A DNA stretch of 33,195 bases from Rhizobiales bacterium 32-66-11 (GTDB taxonomy: Bacteria; Pseudomonadota; Alphaproteobacteria; Rhizobiales; Xanthobacteraceae). The translations under genes were made by a program, and so were the position numbers. Every line of letters begins with the position of its first letter. Position 1 is the stretch's first letter. Below are positions 16,006-24,973 of the stretch, piece after piece. Location: NCBI GenBank assembly GCA_002304505.1, contig NCEH01000078.1:1-33195 (forward strand). The letters run 5' to 3'. The notes beneath the pieces are model-generated. The model had not been told where the DNA came from and searched no databases. It saw nothing but the letters and a program-made list of their open reading frames with translations.

Positions 16006-16524
16006 ATGTCCGCCGACCTTCATCCTTCCGACGCGCCCGACGACCGGGCGGTGATCTCCCGCCGCACGGTGGATCTCTCGGTCTCCGTCCTTCTGTTCCT
16101 GATCGCCATGGCGCTCGCCTATGACAATTGGCAGGTCGGCATAGCCTGGGCGCCGGACGGACCGGAGGCGGGGTATTTCCCCTTCTATCTCTGCATGATC
16201 ATGGGCGTGGCGGCACTTGTCGGGGTTGCCCGCAGCCTCACCGATCCGGGCGGCCAGGACGGCTTCGTCACACGCGGGCAGGCGCGCCGCGTGATGCAGG
16301 TGTTCGTGCCCACGCTGATCTTCGTCGCGCTGATCCAGGTGCTCGGCATCTATGTGGCGAGCTTCATCCTGGTGAGCGGCTTCATGATCTGGCTCGGCAA
16401 GGCGCCGGTCTGGAAGGCGCTGCTGACCGCGGCGATCTTCACCGCCTTCATGTTCTACGTCTTCGACGTGCAATTCACCGTCCTGATGCCCAAGGGTCCG
16501 CTTGAAGCGGCCTTCGGTCTCTGA
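16006..16524 (+). CDS. tctB: Tripartite tricarboxylate transporter small membrane subunit (TctB family)
   Basis: A 172-residue inner-membrane protein with about four hydrophobic segments (about 28-47, 63-80, 102-122, 128-158). Features typical of TctB are the first helix followed by GPEAGYFPFYLCMIMG and a short hydrophilic loop. It is the poorly conserved small subunit that partners TctA. The start is ATG 16006, with GGAG (15996-15999) six bases upstream. Its stop is 11 bp before tctA. The 110-bp gap from tctC contains the hairpin at 15920-15943. Confidence 0.9.
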   Translation: MSADLHPSDAPDDRAVISRRTVDLSVSVLLFLIAMALAYDNWQVGIAWAPDGPEAGYFPFYLCMIMGVAALVGVARSLTDPGGQDGFVTRGQARRVMQVFVPTLIFVALIQVLGIYVASFILVSGFMIWLGKAPVWKALLTAAIFTAFMFYVFDVQFTVLMPKGPLEAAFGL

Positions 16525-16535
16525 GGAGTACTGAC

Positions 16536-18047
16536 ATGGATGCGCTCCTCTCCTTGATGCACGGTTTTGAAGTGCTGCTGACCTTCGACAAGATGCTGCT
16601 GATGCTGGTGGGCATTACGCTCGGCATCCTGGTGGGCGTGCTGCCGGGCCTCGGCGGGCCGAACGGCGTCGCCATCCTGTTGCCGCTCACCTTCTCGATG
16701 GACCCGACCTCCGCCATCGTGATGCTGTCGTGCCTCTATTGGGGGGCGCTGTTCGGCGGGGCGATCACCTCCATCCTGTTCAATATTCCCGGCGAAGCCT
16801 GGTCGGTGGCGACCACGTTCGACGGCTATCCCATGGCGCAGAAAGGTCAGGCGGCGGAAGCGCTCACGGCGGCCTTCACCGCCTCGTTCGTGGGCTCGCT
16901 GTTCGCGGTGCTGCTGATCACCTTTCTCGCGCCGAGCATCGCGGAATTCGCCATCTGGTTCGGTCCGCCGGAATTCTTCGCGGTCTATCTGCTCACCTTC
17001 TGCTCGTTCGTCGGCCTCGGCCGCGAGGCGAAGCACAAGATCGTCATCTCGCTGATCGTCGGCTTCCTGCTGGCGGCGGTGGGCATGGATACGGTGTCGG
17101 GCCAGCTGCGCATGACCTATGGCTCGGTGGAGCTGCTGCGCGGGTTCGACTTCCTGGTGGCGGTGATCGGCCTGTTTGGCATCAGCGAAATCCTGCTCAC
17201 CATGGAGGACCAGCTGGCCTTCAAGGGGCAGAAGGCGGTGATCCGCATGCGCGTGGTGTGGGAGACCTGGAAGACGCTGCCGCGCTATTGGGTGACGCTG
17301 CTGCGCTCCTCGATCATCGGCTGCTGGCTCGGCATCACGCCCGGCGGGGCGATCGCGGCCTCCTTCATGGGCTATAATCTCGCCAAGCGCTTCGCCCGCG
17401 ACAAGGAGGGCTTCGGCCAGGGCCGCATTGACGGCGTGCTGGCCCCGGAAACCGCCGCCCATGCCGCCGGCACCTCGGCTCTGCTGCCCATGCTGGCGCT
17501 GGGCATTCCCGGTTCGGGCACGGCGGCGGTGCTGCTGGGCGGGCTGATGGTGTGGGGGCTCCAGCCGGGTCCGCTGCTGTTCACCGAACATGCGGATTTC
17601 GTGTGGGGCCTCATCGCCTCCATGTATCTCGGCAATATCGCGGGACTGATCATCGTGCTCGCCACCGTGCCGCTGTTCGCGGCGGTGCTGCGCGTGCCGT
17701 TCGCCACCATCGCGCCCATGATCATCGTGTCGTGCGCGGTGGGCGCGTTCGCGGTGCAGAACGCCATGTTCGACATCTGGCTGATGCTGGCGTTCGGCGT
17801 GGTGGGCTATGTGTTCAAGAAGCTCGATTATCCGCTGGCGCCCCTGGTGCTGGCCCTGGTGCTGGGGGACAAGGCGGAGGACGCCTTCCGCCAGGCCATG
17901 ATCGGCGCGCGCGGCAATATGGGCGTGTTCTGGTCCAACGGGCTGGTGGGCACCATCACGACGCTCGCGCTCTTGATGCTGTTCTGGCCGGTGATCATGA
18001 AGCTGGTGGGCCTGGTGCGCGGGGGTCGCGCGCCGCGCACCGCGTAA
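16536..18047 (+). CDS. tctA: Tripartite tricarboxylate transporter large membrane subunit (TctA family)
   Basis: A 503-residue integral membrane protein with about 11-12 hydrophobic segments, the ion-coupled permease of the TctABC system. Family signatures are present: GVLPGLGGPNGVAILLPLTF near residues 37-56, GGAITSILFNIPGE near 75-88, and the second-half repeat MLALGIPGSGTAAVLLGGLM near 318-337. The length is normal for TctA. The start is ATG 16536 with GAGGAG upstream. The gene ends at TAA 18047, just before a strong terminator. With tctC and tctB it would import a carboxylate, plausibly the substrate of the upstream 2-hydroxyacid dehydrogenase (inference). Confidence 0.94.
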   Translation: MDALLSLMHGFEVLLTFDKMLLMLVGITLGILVGVLPGLGGPNGVAILLPLTFSMDPTSAIVMLSCLYWGALFGGAITSILFNIPGEAWSVATTFDGYPMAQKGQAAEALTAAFTASFVGSLFAVLLITFLAPSIAEFAIWFGPPEFFAVYLLTFCSFVGLGREAKHKIVISLIVGFLLAAVGMDTVSGQLRMTYGSVELLRGFDFLVAVIGLFGISEILLTMEDQLAFKGQKAVIRMRVVWETWKTLPRYWVTLLRSSIIGCWLGITPGGAIAASFMGYNLAKRFARDKEGFGQGRIDGVLAPETAAHAAGTSALLPMLALGIPGSGTAAVLLGGLMVWGLQPGPLLFTEHADFVWGLIASMYLGNIAGLIIVLATVPLFAAVLRVPFATIAPMIIVSCAVGAFAVQNAMFDIWLMLAFGVVGYVFKKLDYPLAPLVLALVLGDKAEDAFRQAMIGARGNMGVFWSNGLVGTITTLALLMLFWPVIMKLVGLVRGGRAPRTA

Positions 18048-18054
18048 TGCGAAC

Positions 18055-18090
18055 GGCCCCGGTCGGTGACCGGGGCCGGGCGTTTTTGTT
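18055..18090 (+). terminator. Rho-independent terminator after tctA
   Basis: The 10-bp stem GGCCCCGGTC (18055-18064) and GACCGGGGCC (18068-18077) encloses loop GGT and is followed by GGGCG and TTTTTGTT. It is 7 bp after the tctA stop. The T-run is only on the plus-strand side, so it should end the tct transcript, not the opposing operon that finishes at 18112. Confidence 0.9.
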
Positions 18091-18111
18091 CCCGGTAAGA
18101 TGGGGCGAGGG

Positions 18112-19104
18112 TCAGGCCGCCCCGTCCAGCAAAGCCAGCGCGGTGCCGGCGCCGATGCGCTCGCGCTCCGCATCCGAAAGGCCGGGCACGGCGGCGAGGC
18201 TCTCCAGCGGGGTCTCGTCGCCCATGTCGAATGGCGCGTCTGTGCCGAGCACCACATGGTCCGCGCCCACCACGTCCACCAGATGGCGCAGCGCCTGCGG
18301 GTCGAACAGGATGGTGTCGAAATAGAGCGTGCGCAGCAGGTCGCGCGGCGAGGAGGTGGTGAGCGCCTTGGGCTCGGCGCGCACCTTCTGCCCGTGCACC
18401 AGGCGGCCGATCTGATAGGGCAGATAGCCCCCGCCATGGGCGACCAGCATCTTCAGTCCGGCGAGTTCGTCGAGCGCGCCCGAGAACAGCAGGTTCGCCA
18501 GCGACACCGTGGTGTCCACCGGATTGCCGACCAGATTGGTGAGGTAATAAGCCTCCAGTCCCGCCTTCGCGCCAACGTAATAGGGATGGATGAACACCAG
18601 CACACCGAGGTCCCGCGCCTTCCTCAAGAACGGGCGGAAGCGCGGATCGGCGAGCTGGACGCCCTCGATGGTGGTGCCGATCTCGACCGCGCGGAAGCCG
18701 TGGGTCTTCACCGCCCGTTCCAGCTCGGCGACCGCCAGCTCGGGATGCTGCATGGGCACGCTCGCCATGCCGCGCAGGCGGTCCGGCGCGGTTGCGACCA
18801 TCTCGGCGATGCCGTCATTGACCAGCCGCGCGGCGGTGGCGGCCAGCTCCGGCTCGGCCCAATAATAGAACATGGGCGGGGCGGTGGAGACGATGGAGAG
18901 GTCGAGGCCCTTGCGGTCCATCACCTTCAGCTTGGCGGCGGGGTCGATGAATTCCTCGAACAGGGGGTAGACATAGCCCTGCTCGTGCACCATCCGCCGC
19001 TGCGCGCCCGTGCCCTCGACGCGGGCGGCAAATCCCTTGGGATCGGCGGCGATGGCGTCGAGAATGCGCGGGGGAATGACGTGGCTGTGGATGTCGATAC
19101 GCAT
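18112..19104 (-). CDS. ACMSD-like amidohydrolase-superfamily protein (probable decarboxylase)
   Basis: A 330-residue TIM-barrel metal enzyme closely resembling 2-amino-3-carboxymuconate-6-semialdehyde decarboxylase and related non-oxidative decarboxylases. Metal and catalytic residues are in place: His6 and His8 (IDIHSH), His173 (FIHPYY), His223 (VAHGGGYLPYQIGR) and Asp289 (LGTDAPF). The family pattern PMFYYWAEPE and PMQHPELAVAELERA is also seen. It would remove CO2 from a carboxylated substrate, or hydrolyse one. The start is ATG 19104, whose A is shared with the aldehyde dehydrogenase stop (TGATG), so translation is coupled. It is the last gene of the seven-gene operon. The true substrate is not evident. 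Confidence 0.9.
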   Translation of the reverse strand: MRIDIHSHVIPPRILDAIAADPKGFAARVEGTGAQRRMVHEQGYVYPLFEEFIDPAAKLKVMDRKGLDLSIVSTAPPMFYYWAEPELAATAARLVNDGIAEMVATAPDRLRGMASVPMQHPELAVAELERAVKTHGFRAVEIGTTIEGVQLADPRFRPFLRKARDLGVLVFIHPYYVGAKAGLEAYYLTNLVGNPVDTTVSLANLLFSGALDELAGLKMLVAHGGGYLPYQIGRLVHGQKVRAEPKALTTSSPRDLLRTLYFDTILFDPQALRHLVDVVGADHVVLGTDAPFDMGDETPLESLAAVPGLSDAERERIGAGTALALLDGAA

Positions 19105-20612
19105 CACGAATACCTCTTTTCGACACCGTCTTCCGCGTACCAGTCGAACGGCGCATCGGAGAGGTTGACGATCACGTTCTGGATCTGGGTGTATTCCTGG
19201 TAGGCGATCAGGCCGTTCTCGCGCCCGATGCCGCTCATCTTGAACCCGCCCCAGGGGGAAGAGGGATCGATGCGGTGGTGGTCGTTGATCCACACGATGC
19301 CGCTCTGCATGGCGTGGGCGACGCGGTGGGCGCGGGACAGTTCGCGGGTCCAGATGGAGGTCGCAAGCCCGAAGATGGTGCCGTTGGCAAGCGCGATCGC
19401 CTCCGCCTCGGTCTCGAACGGCAGCACGCACACCACCGGCCCGAAGATCTCCTCCTGCGCGATGCGCATGTCGTTGGTCACGTCGGTGAAGATGGTCGGC
19501 GTGAAGAAGAAGCCGTTGTCGAATTGCGCGCCTTCCGGCCGCCGGCCGCCCGCCGCAAGCGTTGCGCCCTCGGCGAGGCCGATGTTCACATAGCGCTCGG
19601 TCAGGGCGCGCTGCTTCTCGGACACCAGGGGGCCCATCTGGGTCGCCGGGTCCTGGGGATCGCCGATGCGGATCGCATTGGCGCGGGCCACCAGCTTTTC
19701 CACCACCGCATCATGGATCGAGCGGTGCACCACCAGGCGCGCGCCCTGCACGCAGGTCTGCCCGGCGGCGATGAAGGAGGCGAACAGGGTGGCCGAGACC
19801 GCCCGGTCGATATCGGTGTCGCCGAACACGACCACAGAGGCCTTGCCGCCCAGCTCGGCGGAAACCTTGGTGAGGTTCTGCGCGGCGAGCGCGGCCACCG
19901 CCTTGCCCGTCTCCGTGCCGCCGGTCAGGTCGATCTTCTTGACGCGGGGATGGGTGGTGAGCGCATAGCCCGCGGTGCCGCCGAAGCCCGGCACCACATT
20001 GTAGACGCCGTCGGGCACGCCGGCTTCCTTGAACACCTCGGCGAGCAGCAGCGGCGTGATGGGCGCAAGCTCGCTCGGCTTGACCACCATGGTGTTGCCG
20101 GCGGCCATGGAGGGCGCGACCTTCTTCACCAGGATCAGCAGCGGGTGGTTCCAGGGCGTGACATGCCCCACCACGCCGAGCGGCACGCGCCGGGTGTAGT
20201 TGAGATAATTGCCGCCGAACGGAGGCACCGTATCCTCATGGGTGCGGGCGACGGCGCCGAAATAGCTGAACCATTCCGGCAGGCGGGCGAGCTGTGCGGT
20301 CATCTCGCGCCGCGCGCGGCCGATCTGGTCCACCTCGATGCCGACGATCTCGGGAAGGCGCGCCTTCAGGATCGCCGCGGCGCGATGCATGATGTCGCCG
20401 CGCTCGGCCCCGGTGAGGCCGGACCAGAGGGGGAATGCGGCTTCCGCCGCCTGGACGGCGCGCTCGATGTCGGCGGCATCGCCTTCCGCGACGCGGCCGA
20501 CGAGCGTTCCGTTCTTGGGATTGCGCACGTCGAGCACACGGCCCGAGGCCGAGGGCACATAGGCGCCGTTGATGTAAAGGCCGAGCGGCTCCGCTCCACC
20601 GGGGGTGAACAT
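19104..20612 (-). CDS. Aldehyde dehydrogenase family protein
   Basis: A 502-residue NAD(P)-dependent aldehyde dehydrogenase of full length. Asn155 (TPWNHP), Glu253 (ELGGKAS) and catalytic Cys287 (GQTCVQG) are present, with EIFGPVVCVLPF near the C-terminus. The start is ATG 20612 with GAGGAGAG upstream; the frame is open to 20648, but that part overlaps the upstream gene's stop. It follows the ThDP enzyme by 32 bp and overlaps the ACMSD-like gene by one base. In this order it probably oxidises the aldehyde released by the ThDP-dependent decarboxylase. It shares the family but not close identity with the partial aldehyde dehydrogenase at 1-1241. Confidence 0.94.
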   Translation of the reverse strand: MFTPGGAEPLGLYINGAYVPSASGRVLDVRNPKNGTLVGRVAEGDAADIERAVQAAEAAFPLWSGLTGAERGDIMHRAAAILKARLPEIVGIEVDQIGRARREMTAQLARLPEWFSYFGAVARTHEDTVPPFGGNYLNYTRRVPLGVVGHVTPWNHPLLILVKKVAPSMAAGNTMVVKPSELAPITPLLLAEVFKEAGVPDGVYNVVPGFGGTAGYALTTHPRVKKIDLTGGTETGKAVAALAAQNLTKVSAELGGKASVVVFGDTDIDRAVSATLFASFIAAGQTCVQGARLVVHRSIHDAVVEKLVARANAIRIGDPQDPATQMGPLVSEKQRALTERYVNIGLAEGATLAAGGRRPEGAQFDNGFFFTPTIFTDVTNDMRIAQEEIFGPVVCVLPFETEAEAIALANGTIFGLATSIWTRELSRAHRVAHAMQSGIVWINDHHRIDPSSPWGGFKMSGIGRENGLIAYQEYTQIQNVIVNLSDAPFDWYAEDGVEKRYS

Positions 20613-20644
20613 GGCACTCTCCTCGATCTGGGACGACGACGGGC

Positions 20645-22348
20645 TCAAAGCGGCCGCCGCGAGGCTTCGGTCATGATGTTGAGCACGGCGCTGCGGCCCG
20701 AGCGCACCGCCGCGAGCGCTTCAAGCAGCGCCGGCTCGACATCGTCCATGCGGGTGACGCGCCGCCCGAAGGCGCCGCACGCTTCCGCCAGGGTCTCGAA
20801 CGCCGGCGATTGGGGCAGCAGGCTGCCCACATGGCCGAACTGCTCCTGCGCGCCGTCCGGAAAATCCTGGCGCGAGGCGAGGACCACCGAATTATAGCTC
20901 TCGTTGTTCAGCACGATCACCAGCAGCGGCACGCCGTTCTGCCGCGCGGCCCACAGGGCCGGCGTCGGTGCGCCGAACATGAAGGCGCCGTCGCCGACCA
21001 CGGTGACCACGAGTCGGTCGGGATCGCCGAGCCGCGCGCCGAGCGAAGCGCCGAGCGCCCAGCCGAGATAGGAGCCGCCGTTGCGGAAATAGCTGCCCTC
21101 TTCGCCGGGCGTGAAGCCGTAGGCGAACGGATTGCCGGAGGTCACGGCCTCCTCGATCACCATCGCCTCGGGGGCGACGCGGGCGAGGATCGCACCGACC
21201 TCCATGGGCGAGATGGCGCCACCCGAAAGCGCCGCCGCGCGGCGCTGGTCGCGGTCCGCCATCATCTTTTCATGGCGCGCCGCGATGCCCGCCTTGCGCG
21301 CCGCGATGCGGGGATCGTCCGCGCGCGTCCGGGCCGCGGCGATGAGGGCGTCGATGGCGCGGCCCACGTTCACGCTGTGCACCGTGTCGCTCGGAAAGCC
21401 CCAGGTGGTCCAGCGCTGCTGGATCGGATCATTGCCGATGTGGATGATGTGGACGTCGTCCTGCAAGGTGAGATCGGCGGGGACGAACGGCACGTCGTGA
21501 TCCACCACCACCATAAGGTCGGCATCCACCACCTGCTGCTCGGGGTTGAAGCCGAGGTGCTGCGGGTGTTCCAGCGGGGCGTTGAAGCGGCCGCGATATT
21601 CGGTGATGCCGGCGCCGGTCAGTTCCGCCAGTTCCACGAAGGCGCGGCGCAGCTCCGGCGTGCGGCCGACATAGGCGGTGACGAGCAGCGGGTTGCGGGC
21701 GGCGATGAGGCGCTCGACGATCGCCTCCGCCTCGTCCGTGGACAGCGTGCCCTGGCGCACGGAGCGGATGCGCGCCGGGCCGATGAGGCCGCCGTCGGCG
21801 AGTTCGCTCATCAGCGTCTCGCGCGGGAACGCCATATAGACCGGGCCCTGCGGCTCGCTATTGGCGATCTGGAACGCGCGATCCACGGCCGGGCCGATGG
21901 CGGCGGGCACGGAGATGGTCTGCGTCCATTTGGTGTAATTGCGCACCAGCGCATGCTGGTCCGGCACGTCCTGGTGCCAATTGATGAATTTCGAGCGCCC
22001 GCCGGGCACCGAGGAATCCAGCGCGGACGGCGACATGCCGGCGCACAGCAGCACCGGGATCTGCGAGGCGCGGGCATCGTTGAGGGCGCCGGCGGCATTG
22101 GCCGTGCCCACGTCCACATGCACCAGCGCCACCTGGGCGCGGCCGGTGGTGAGATAGGCGCCTTGCGCGGCGGCGCAGGCAATCACCTCGTGCGGGCAGG
22201 TCACGAGCTTGGGCAGCTTCACCTGCTGGTGGGTGAGGCTGGCATAGGCTTCCTGCAACGCCGGCGTATCGGTGCCGGGATTGATGAAGATGGCGTCCAC
22301 GTCATGGAGCGCGAGGCCCCGCAGGAACCATTCCGCGACTGTCGGCAT
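20645..22348 (-). CDS. Thiamine diphosphate-dependent enzyme, acetolactate synthase/benzoylformate decarboxylase-like
   Basis: A 567-residue ThDP enzyme with the usual three domains: N-terminal pyrimidine-binding with conserved Glu54 (CPHEVIACAAAQGAY), a central domain, and C-terminal pyrophosphate-binding with GDGAFMFG followed by LNNESYNS. Such enzymes decarboxylate 2-oxoacids to aldehydes or join two carbonyl fragments. Having a downstream aldehyde dehydrogenase and no ilvN-like small subunit argues for a 2-oxoacid decarboxylase rather than acetolactate synthase. The start is ATG 22348 with AAAGGA upstream; the longer frame runs into the gntR gene and is spurious. It lies 17 bp after gntR. 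The exact substrate is unknown. Confidence 0.9.
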   Translation of the reverse strand: MPTVAEWFLRGLALHDVDAIFINPGTDTPALQEAYASLTHQQVKLPKLVTCPHEVIACAAAQGAYLTTGRAQVALVHVDVGTANAAGALNDARASQIPVLLCAGMSPSALDSSVPGGRSKFINWHQDVPDQHALVRNYTKWTQTISVPAAIGPAVDRAFQIANSEPQGPVYMAFPRETLMSELADGGLIGPARIRSVRQGTLSTDEAEAIVERLIAARNPLLVTAYVGRTPELRRAFVELAELTGAGITEYRGRFNAPLEHPQHLGFNPEQQVVDADLMVVVDHDVPFVPADLTLQDDVHIIHIGNDPIQQRWTTWGFPSDTVHSVNVGRAIDALIAAARTRADDPRIAARKAGIAARHEKMMADRDQRRAAALSGGAISPMEVGAILARVAPEAMVIEEAVTSGNPFAYGFTPGEEGSYFRNGGSYLGWALGASLGARLGDPDRLVVTVVGDGAFMFGAPTPALWAARQNGVPLLVIVLNNESYNSVVLASRQDFPDGAQEQFGHVGSLLPQSPAFETLAEACGAFGRRVTRMDDVEPALLEALAAVRSGRSAVLNIMTEASRRPL

Positions 22349-22365
22349 GTTCGGTCCTTTGAAAG

Positions 22366-23073
22366 TCAGTGCGTCTCGGCGGGGTGCGGCGGGGCGGGGG
22401 AGGCGATCGCGCGTTCGGCGGCCACCCGCTGCACCATGTCGGCGGTGTCGCGGAAATGCTCCGTCAGCACCCGTTGCGCCGCGTCCACGTCGCGGGCGCG
22501 GCAGGCCTCGTACAAGGCCCAGTGCTGGCGCTGGGGCGTCTCGTATCCTTGCGCGTCGACCCAGATGCGGACGTATCGTTCCACGTTCCGGCGCAGGATG
22601 TCGATCTGCTCCACGAGGCGCGGCCAGCCGCTGGCGGAATTGATGATGGAATGGAAGCGCTGGTTCAGCTCGCGCCAGCGCGCCCGGTCCTGCGGCGCAT
22701 CCATGGTGGCCAGGATCTCGCCCATCTTGGCGAGCTCCTGGTCGGTGAGGTTGGGGATCGACCGCGTCAGGGCGAGGCATTCGAGGGCGGTGCGCATGGC
22801 GAACAGCTCCGCCACCTCCTCGGCCCGCAGCTGCGACACCTCGGTGCCGCGGAACGGGTAGCAGGTGACGAGGCCTTCCACTTCCAGCACCTTGAGCGCC
22901 TCGCGCACCGGCATGCGGCTGCAGCCGAGGTCGGCCGCGATGCGGTCCGGCTCGAGGCGCGCGCCGGGTCCGAGCCGCCCCTCGATGATCGCGTTGCGCA
23001 GCACGTTCAGCACTGCTTCCTTGCGGCTTGGAATGCTGCCGAGAAGCAGTTTTTCGCCGTCCGTCAGGCCCAT
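22366..23073 (-). CDS. GntR family regulator, FCD subfamily
   Basis: A 235-residue regulator with a winged helix-turn-helix at about 17-80 (EPDRIAADLGCSRMPVREALKVLEVEGLV, YPFRGTEVS) and an FCD helical domain to about 220 (LFAMRTALECLAL, ELNQRFHSIINSASG, HFRDTADMV). The start is ATG 23073 with GAGGA upstream. It sits inside the operon, 30 bp after the binding-protein stop and 17 bp before the ThDP gene, so it is cotranscribed with the genes it probably controls and would be autoregulated. Candidate sites are in the AT-rich region upstream of 25808. The ligand is probably the imported acid or an intermediate (inference). Confidence 0.92.
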   Translation of the reverse strand: MGLTDGEKLLLGSIPSRKEAVLNVLRNAIIEGRLGPGARLEPDRIAADLGCSRMPVREALKVLEVEGLVTCYPFRGTEVSQLRAEEVAELFAMRTALECLALTRSIPNLTDQELAKMGEILATMDAPQDRARWRELNQRFHSIINSASGWPRLVEQIDILRRNVERYVRIWVDAQGYETPQRQHWALYEACRARDVDAAQRVLTEHFRDTADMVQRVAAERAIASPAPPHPAETH

Positions 23074-23103
23074 GATGGTCGTCCTCGCTGGGGATTCATC
23101 CGC

Positions 23104-24087
23104 TCACTTTGCGTCAGGCGGGCGGTATCCCTGCTGGAGCGAAAAATCCACCGCCGCCTTGAGGTCGATCGGGGCCCGCAGCACCTTCCATTTGATCAGA
23201 TCGTCCTCGGTGAGCTTGAGGAAGTCTTCGGGAATGGTGCGCTGGTCCCAGCCCGCCTTGGTGTAGCCGAGCATGGCTTCGTCCACGGTGGTCTTGGCGC
23301 GGCGGGCGAGCACTTCGGCGGCGCGCTTGGGGTCCTTCTGGATGATGTCGAGCGCGGCGAGGTGCGCCCACACCACCTTGCGGGCCTCTTCGGGGTGGGC
23401 CTTGATGAAGTCTTCGTTCAGCACCAGCGCGTTGCGGTAGATCTGGCCGTTGGCGAACACTTCGCGCCAGTCCCACAGTAGCTTGGCCTGGCCCTTCTCG
23501 ATCATCTGCGAGGCATAGGGCTCGTAGACGTAATAGGCGTCGATGTCCTTGCGCTCGAGGGCGATGCCGGCCTCGGGCGGGGGCACCTGGATGAACTTCA
23601 CGCCCTTGGGGTCGATGCCGTGGCTCGGCAGGATGTGCTCGGCGGCCAGCAGGTGCATGGTATCGAGCTGGCGCACGATGCCGAAATTCTTGATGTCCTT
23701 GTCGGACGTGAGATCCTTGCGGGCCACCACCGTCGCCGAGCCGTAGCTGGAGGCGCCGGCGATGACGATCGGCAGGCCGCGCGCGCGATAGGTGAGGGCG
23801 GTGGCGATCTGGGTATAGGCCGCGTCCCATTCCCCGGTCTGGAGCACCTGGCTCACGCGCTGGGAGGAGCCGCTGTCGAACACCGGGTCGATGCCATAGG
23901 CCTTCCAGATGCCCAGTTCCTCGTCGAGGAAGGGCATCAAATGATCCCAGCCGGGATAACCGGCGAAGATGCGCGGGCGATAGGGCTCGGCGGCGCTTGC
24001 CTGCGTCACGCCGACCAGCGTGGCGGCGCATAGCGAGAGGGCCGCGATCAACCGCCCGGGTCGGAACGAAAATCCGTGCCTTGTCAT
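23104..24087 (-). CDS. ABC transporter substrate-binding protein, SsuA/TauA/NMT1-like
   Basis: A 327-residue periplasmic protein with a signal peptide at about 1-33 (LIAALSLCAATLVGVTQASAA). The mature part has a type II binding-protein pattern: HLMPFLDEELGIWKAYGIDPVF, SGSSQRVSQVLQTGEWDAAY, GSATVVARKDL, DAYYVYEPYASQM. It belongs with nitrate/sulfonate/taurine-type importers, which also carry aromatic acids such as phthalates. The start is ATG 24087 with AGGAAAAG upstream. It is 34 bp after the permease stop and 30 bp before gntR. The ligand is presumably a carboxylate handled by the downstream decarboxylase genes; this is inference. Confidence 0.9.
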   Translation of the reverse strand: MTRHGFSFRPGRLIAALSLCAATLVGVTQASAAEPYRPRIFAGYPGWDHLMPFLDEELGIWKAYGIDPVFDSGSSQRVSQVLQTGEWDAAYTQIATALTYRARGLPIVIAGASSYGSATVVARKDLTSDKDIKNFGIVRQLDTMHLLAAEHILPSHGIDPKGVKFIQVPPPEAGIALERKDIDAYYVYEPYASQMIEKGQAKLLWDWREVFANGQIYRNALVLNEDFIKAHPEEARKVVWAHLAALDIIQKDPKRAAEVLARRAKTTVDEAMLGYTKAGWDQRTIPEDFLKLTEDDLIKWKVLRAPIDLKAAVDFSLQQGYRPPDAK

Positions 24088-24121
24088 GTCGGCTTTTCCT
24101 GTTCTGCTCTGGAAGGGAGGG

Positions 24122-24973
24122 TCAGTCGGTGCGCTGCATGCCCCAGCGGCCGATGGTGCGGCGTTCGAGCCAATCGAAGAACACGGTCTCCACCAGCAAG
24201 CCCACGATGCCGATGATGAGCATGCCGCCGATCACGAGGTCCGGGCGCAGCTGCCAGCGGGCATTGTCGATCATGAAGCCGAGCCCGTCGGTGGCGGCGA
24301 GGATCTCGGCGGAGATGATGACGCGCCAGCCGGTGCCGTAGCCGAGCCGCAGGCCGGTGAGGATGAACGGCATGGCGGCCGGGATCACCACCCGCAGGAA
24401 GGCGCGCAGCGGCTTGGTGCCGAACACCTTCACCACGCGGATATATTGCTCGTCGATGGCGGCGACGCCGGCGGCGGTGTTCACCAGGATCGGGAACACG
24501 GCGGTGATGAAGATGGCGAAGATGATCGACTTGAAGCCGAGCCCGAACCACAGGATCGCCAGCGGCACCCAGGCGACGCCGGGGATGGGATAGATGATGC
24601 GGATCGTGGTCTGCAACGCGCTCTGCGTCCAGCGGGACCAGCCGACCACGAGGCCGAGCGGCAGGCCCACGATCACGGAGGCCACATAGCCGACCACCTG
24701 CCGCTCCAGGGAGCGCATCACATTGTGGATCAGGTCGCCGTCGGCGAACGCTTCGCGCACCGCCTGCGCCACTTCCATCGGAGTCGGCAGGAGATGGCGC
24801 GGATAGATGCCGGTGCTGGCGGCGAGATGCCAGAGCAGGATCACGCCCACCAGGAACAGATATCCCACCGCCGCATGGGCAAAGCGGGTCGCGCGCGGGC
24901 CGCGCAGGCGGTCCATGACCGAGCGGGGGCCGTGCTCCGCGACGGTGGCGGGAGTCGCATCAATTGGCGACAT
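24122..24973 (-). CDS. ABC transporter permease, SsuC/TauC-like
   Basis: A 283-residue inner-membrane permease with about six hydrophobic helices and the cytoplasmic coupling loop at about 175-195 (VVKVFGTKPLRAFLRVVIPAAMP). The motifs SAEILAATDGLGFMI and WVPLAILWFGLG are typical of the SsuC/TauC family. The start is ATG 24973, with AGGAAGGAG upstream; this overlaps the ATPase gene by 14 bp, indicating coupled translation. A start further upstream (25054) would lie deep in the ATPase gene and has no support. It forms an importer with the ATPase and the binding protein. Confidence 0.92.
   Translation of the reverse strand: MSPIDATPATVAEHGPRSVMDRLRGPRATRFAHAAVGYLFLVGVILLWHLAASTGIYPRHLLPTPMEVAQAVREAFADGDLIHNVMRSLERQVVGYVASVIVGLPLGLVVGWSRWTQSALQTTIRIIYPIPGVAWVPLAILWFGLGFKSIIFAIFITAVFPILVNTAAGVAAIDEQYIRVVKVFGTKPLRAFLRVVIPAAMPFILTGLRLGYGTGWRVIISAEILAATDGLGFMIDNARWQLRPDLVIGGMLIIGIVGLLVETVFFDWLERRTIGRWGMQRTD

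Noticed and set aside
16455..18437. 660-codon minus-strand open frame opposite tctA
   Set aside because: Antisense shadow of tctA extending into the ACMSD-like gene in the wrong frame, and it crosses the terminator at 18055-18090.
20645..22348. Calling the ThDP enzyme acetolactate synthase (ilvB)
   Set aside because: There is no ilvN or ilvC nearby, and the gene is in an uptake/aldehyde dehydrogenase operon, so a biosynthetic role is unlikely.
20810..22861. 683-codon plus-strand open frame opposite the ThDP enzyme
   Set aside because: Antisense shadow with Gly/Ala/Arg/His-rich translation and no domain; the opposite strand has clear ThDP motifs.
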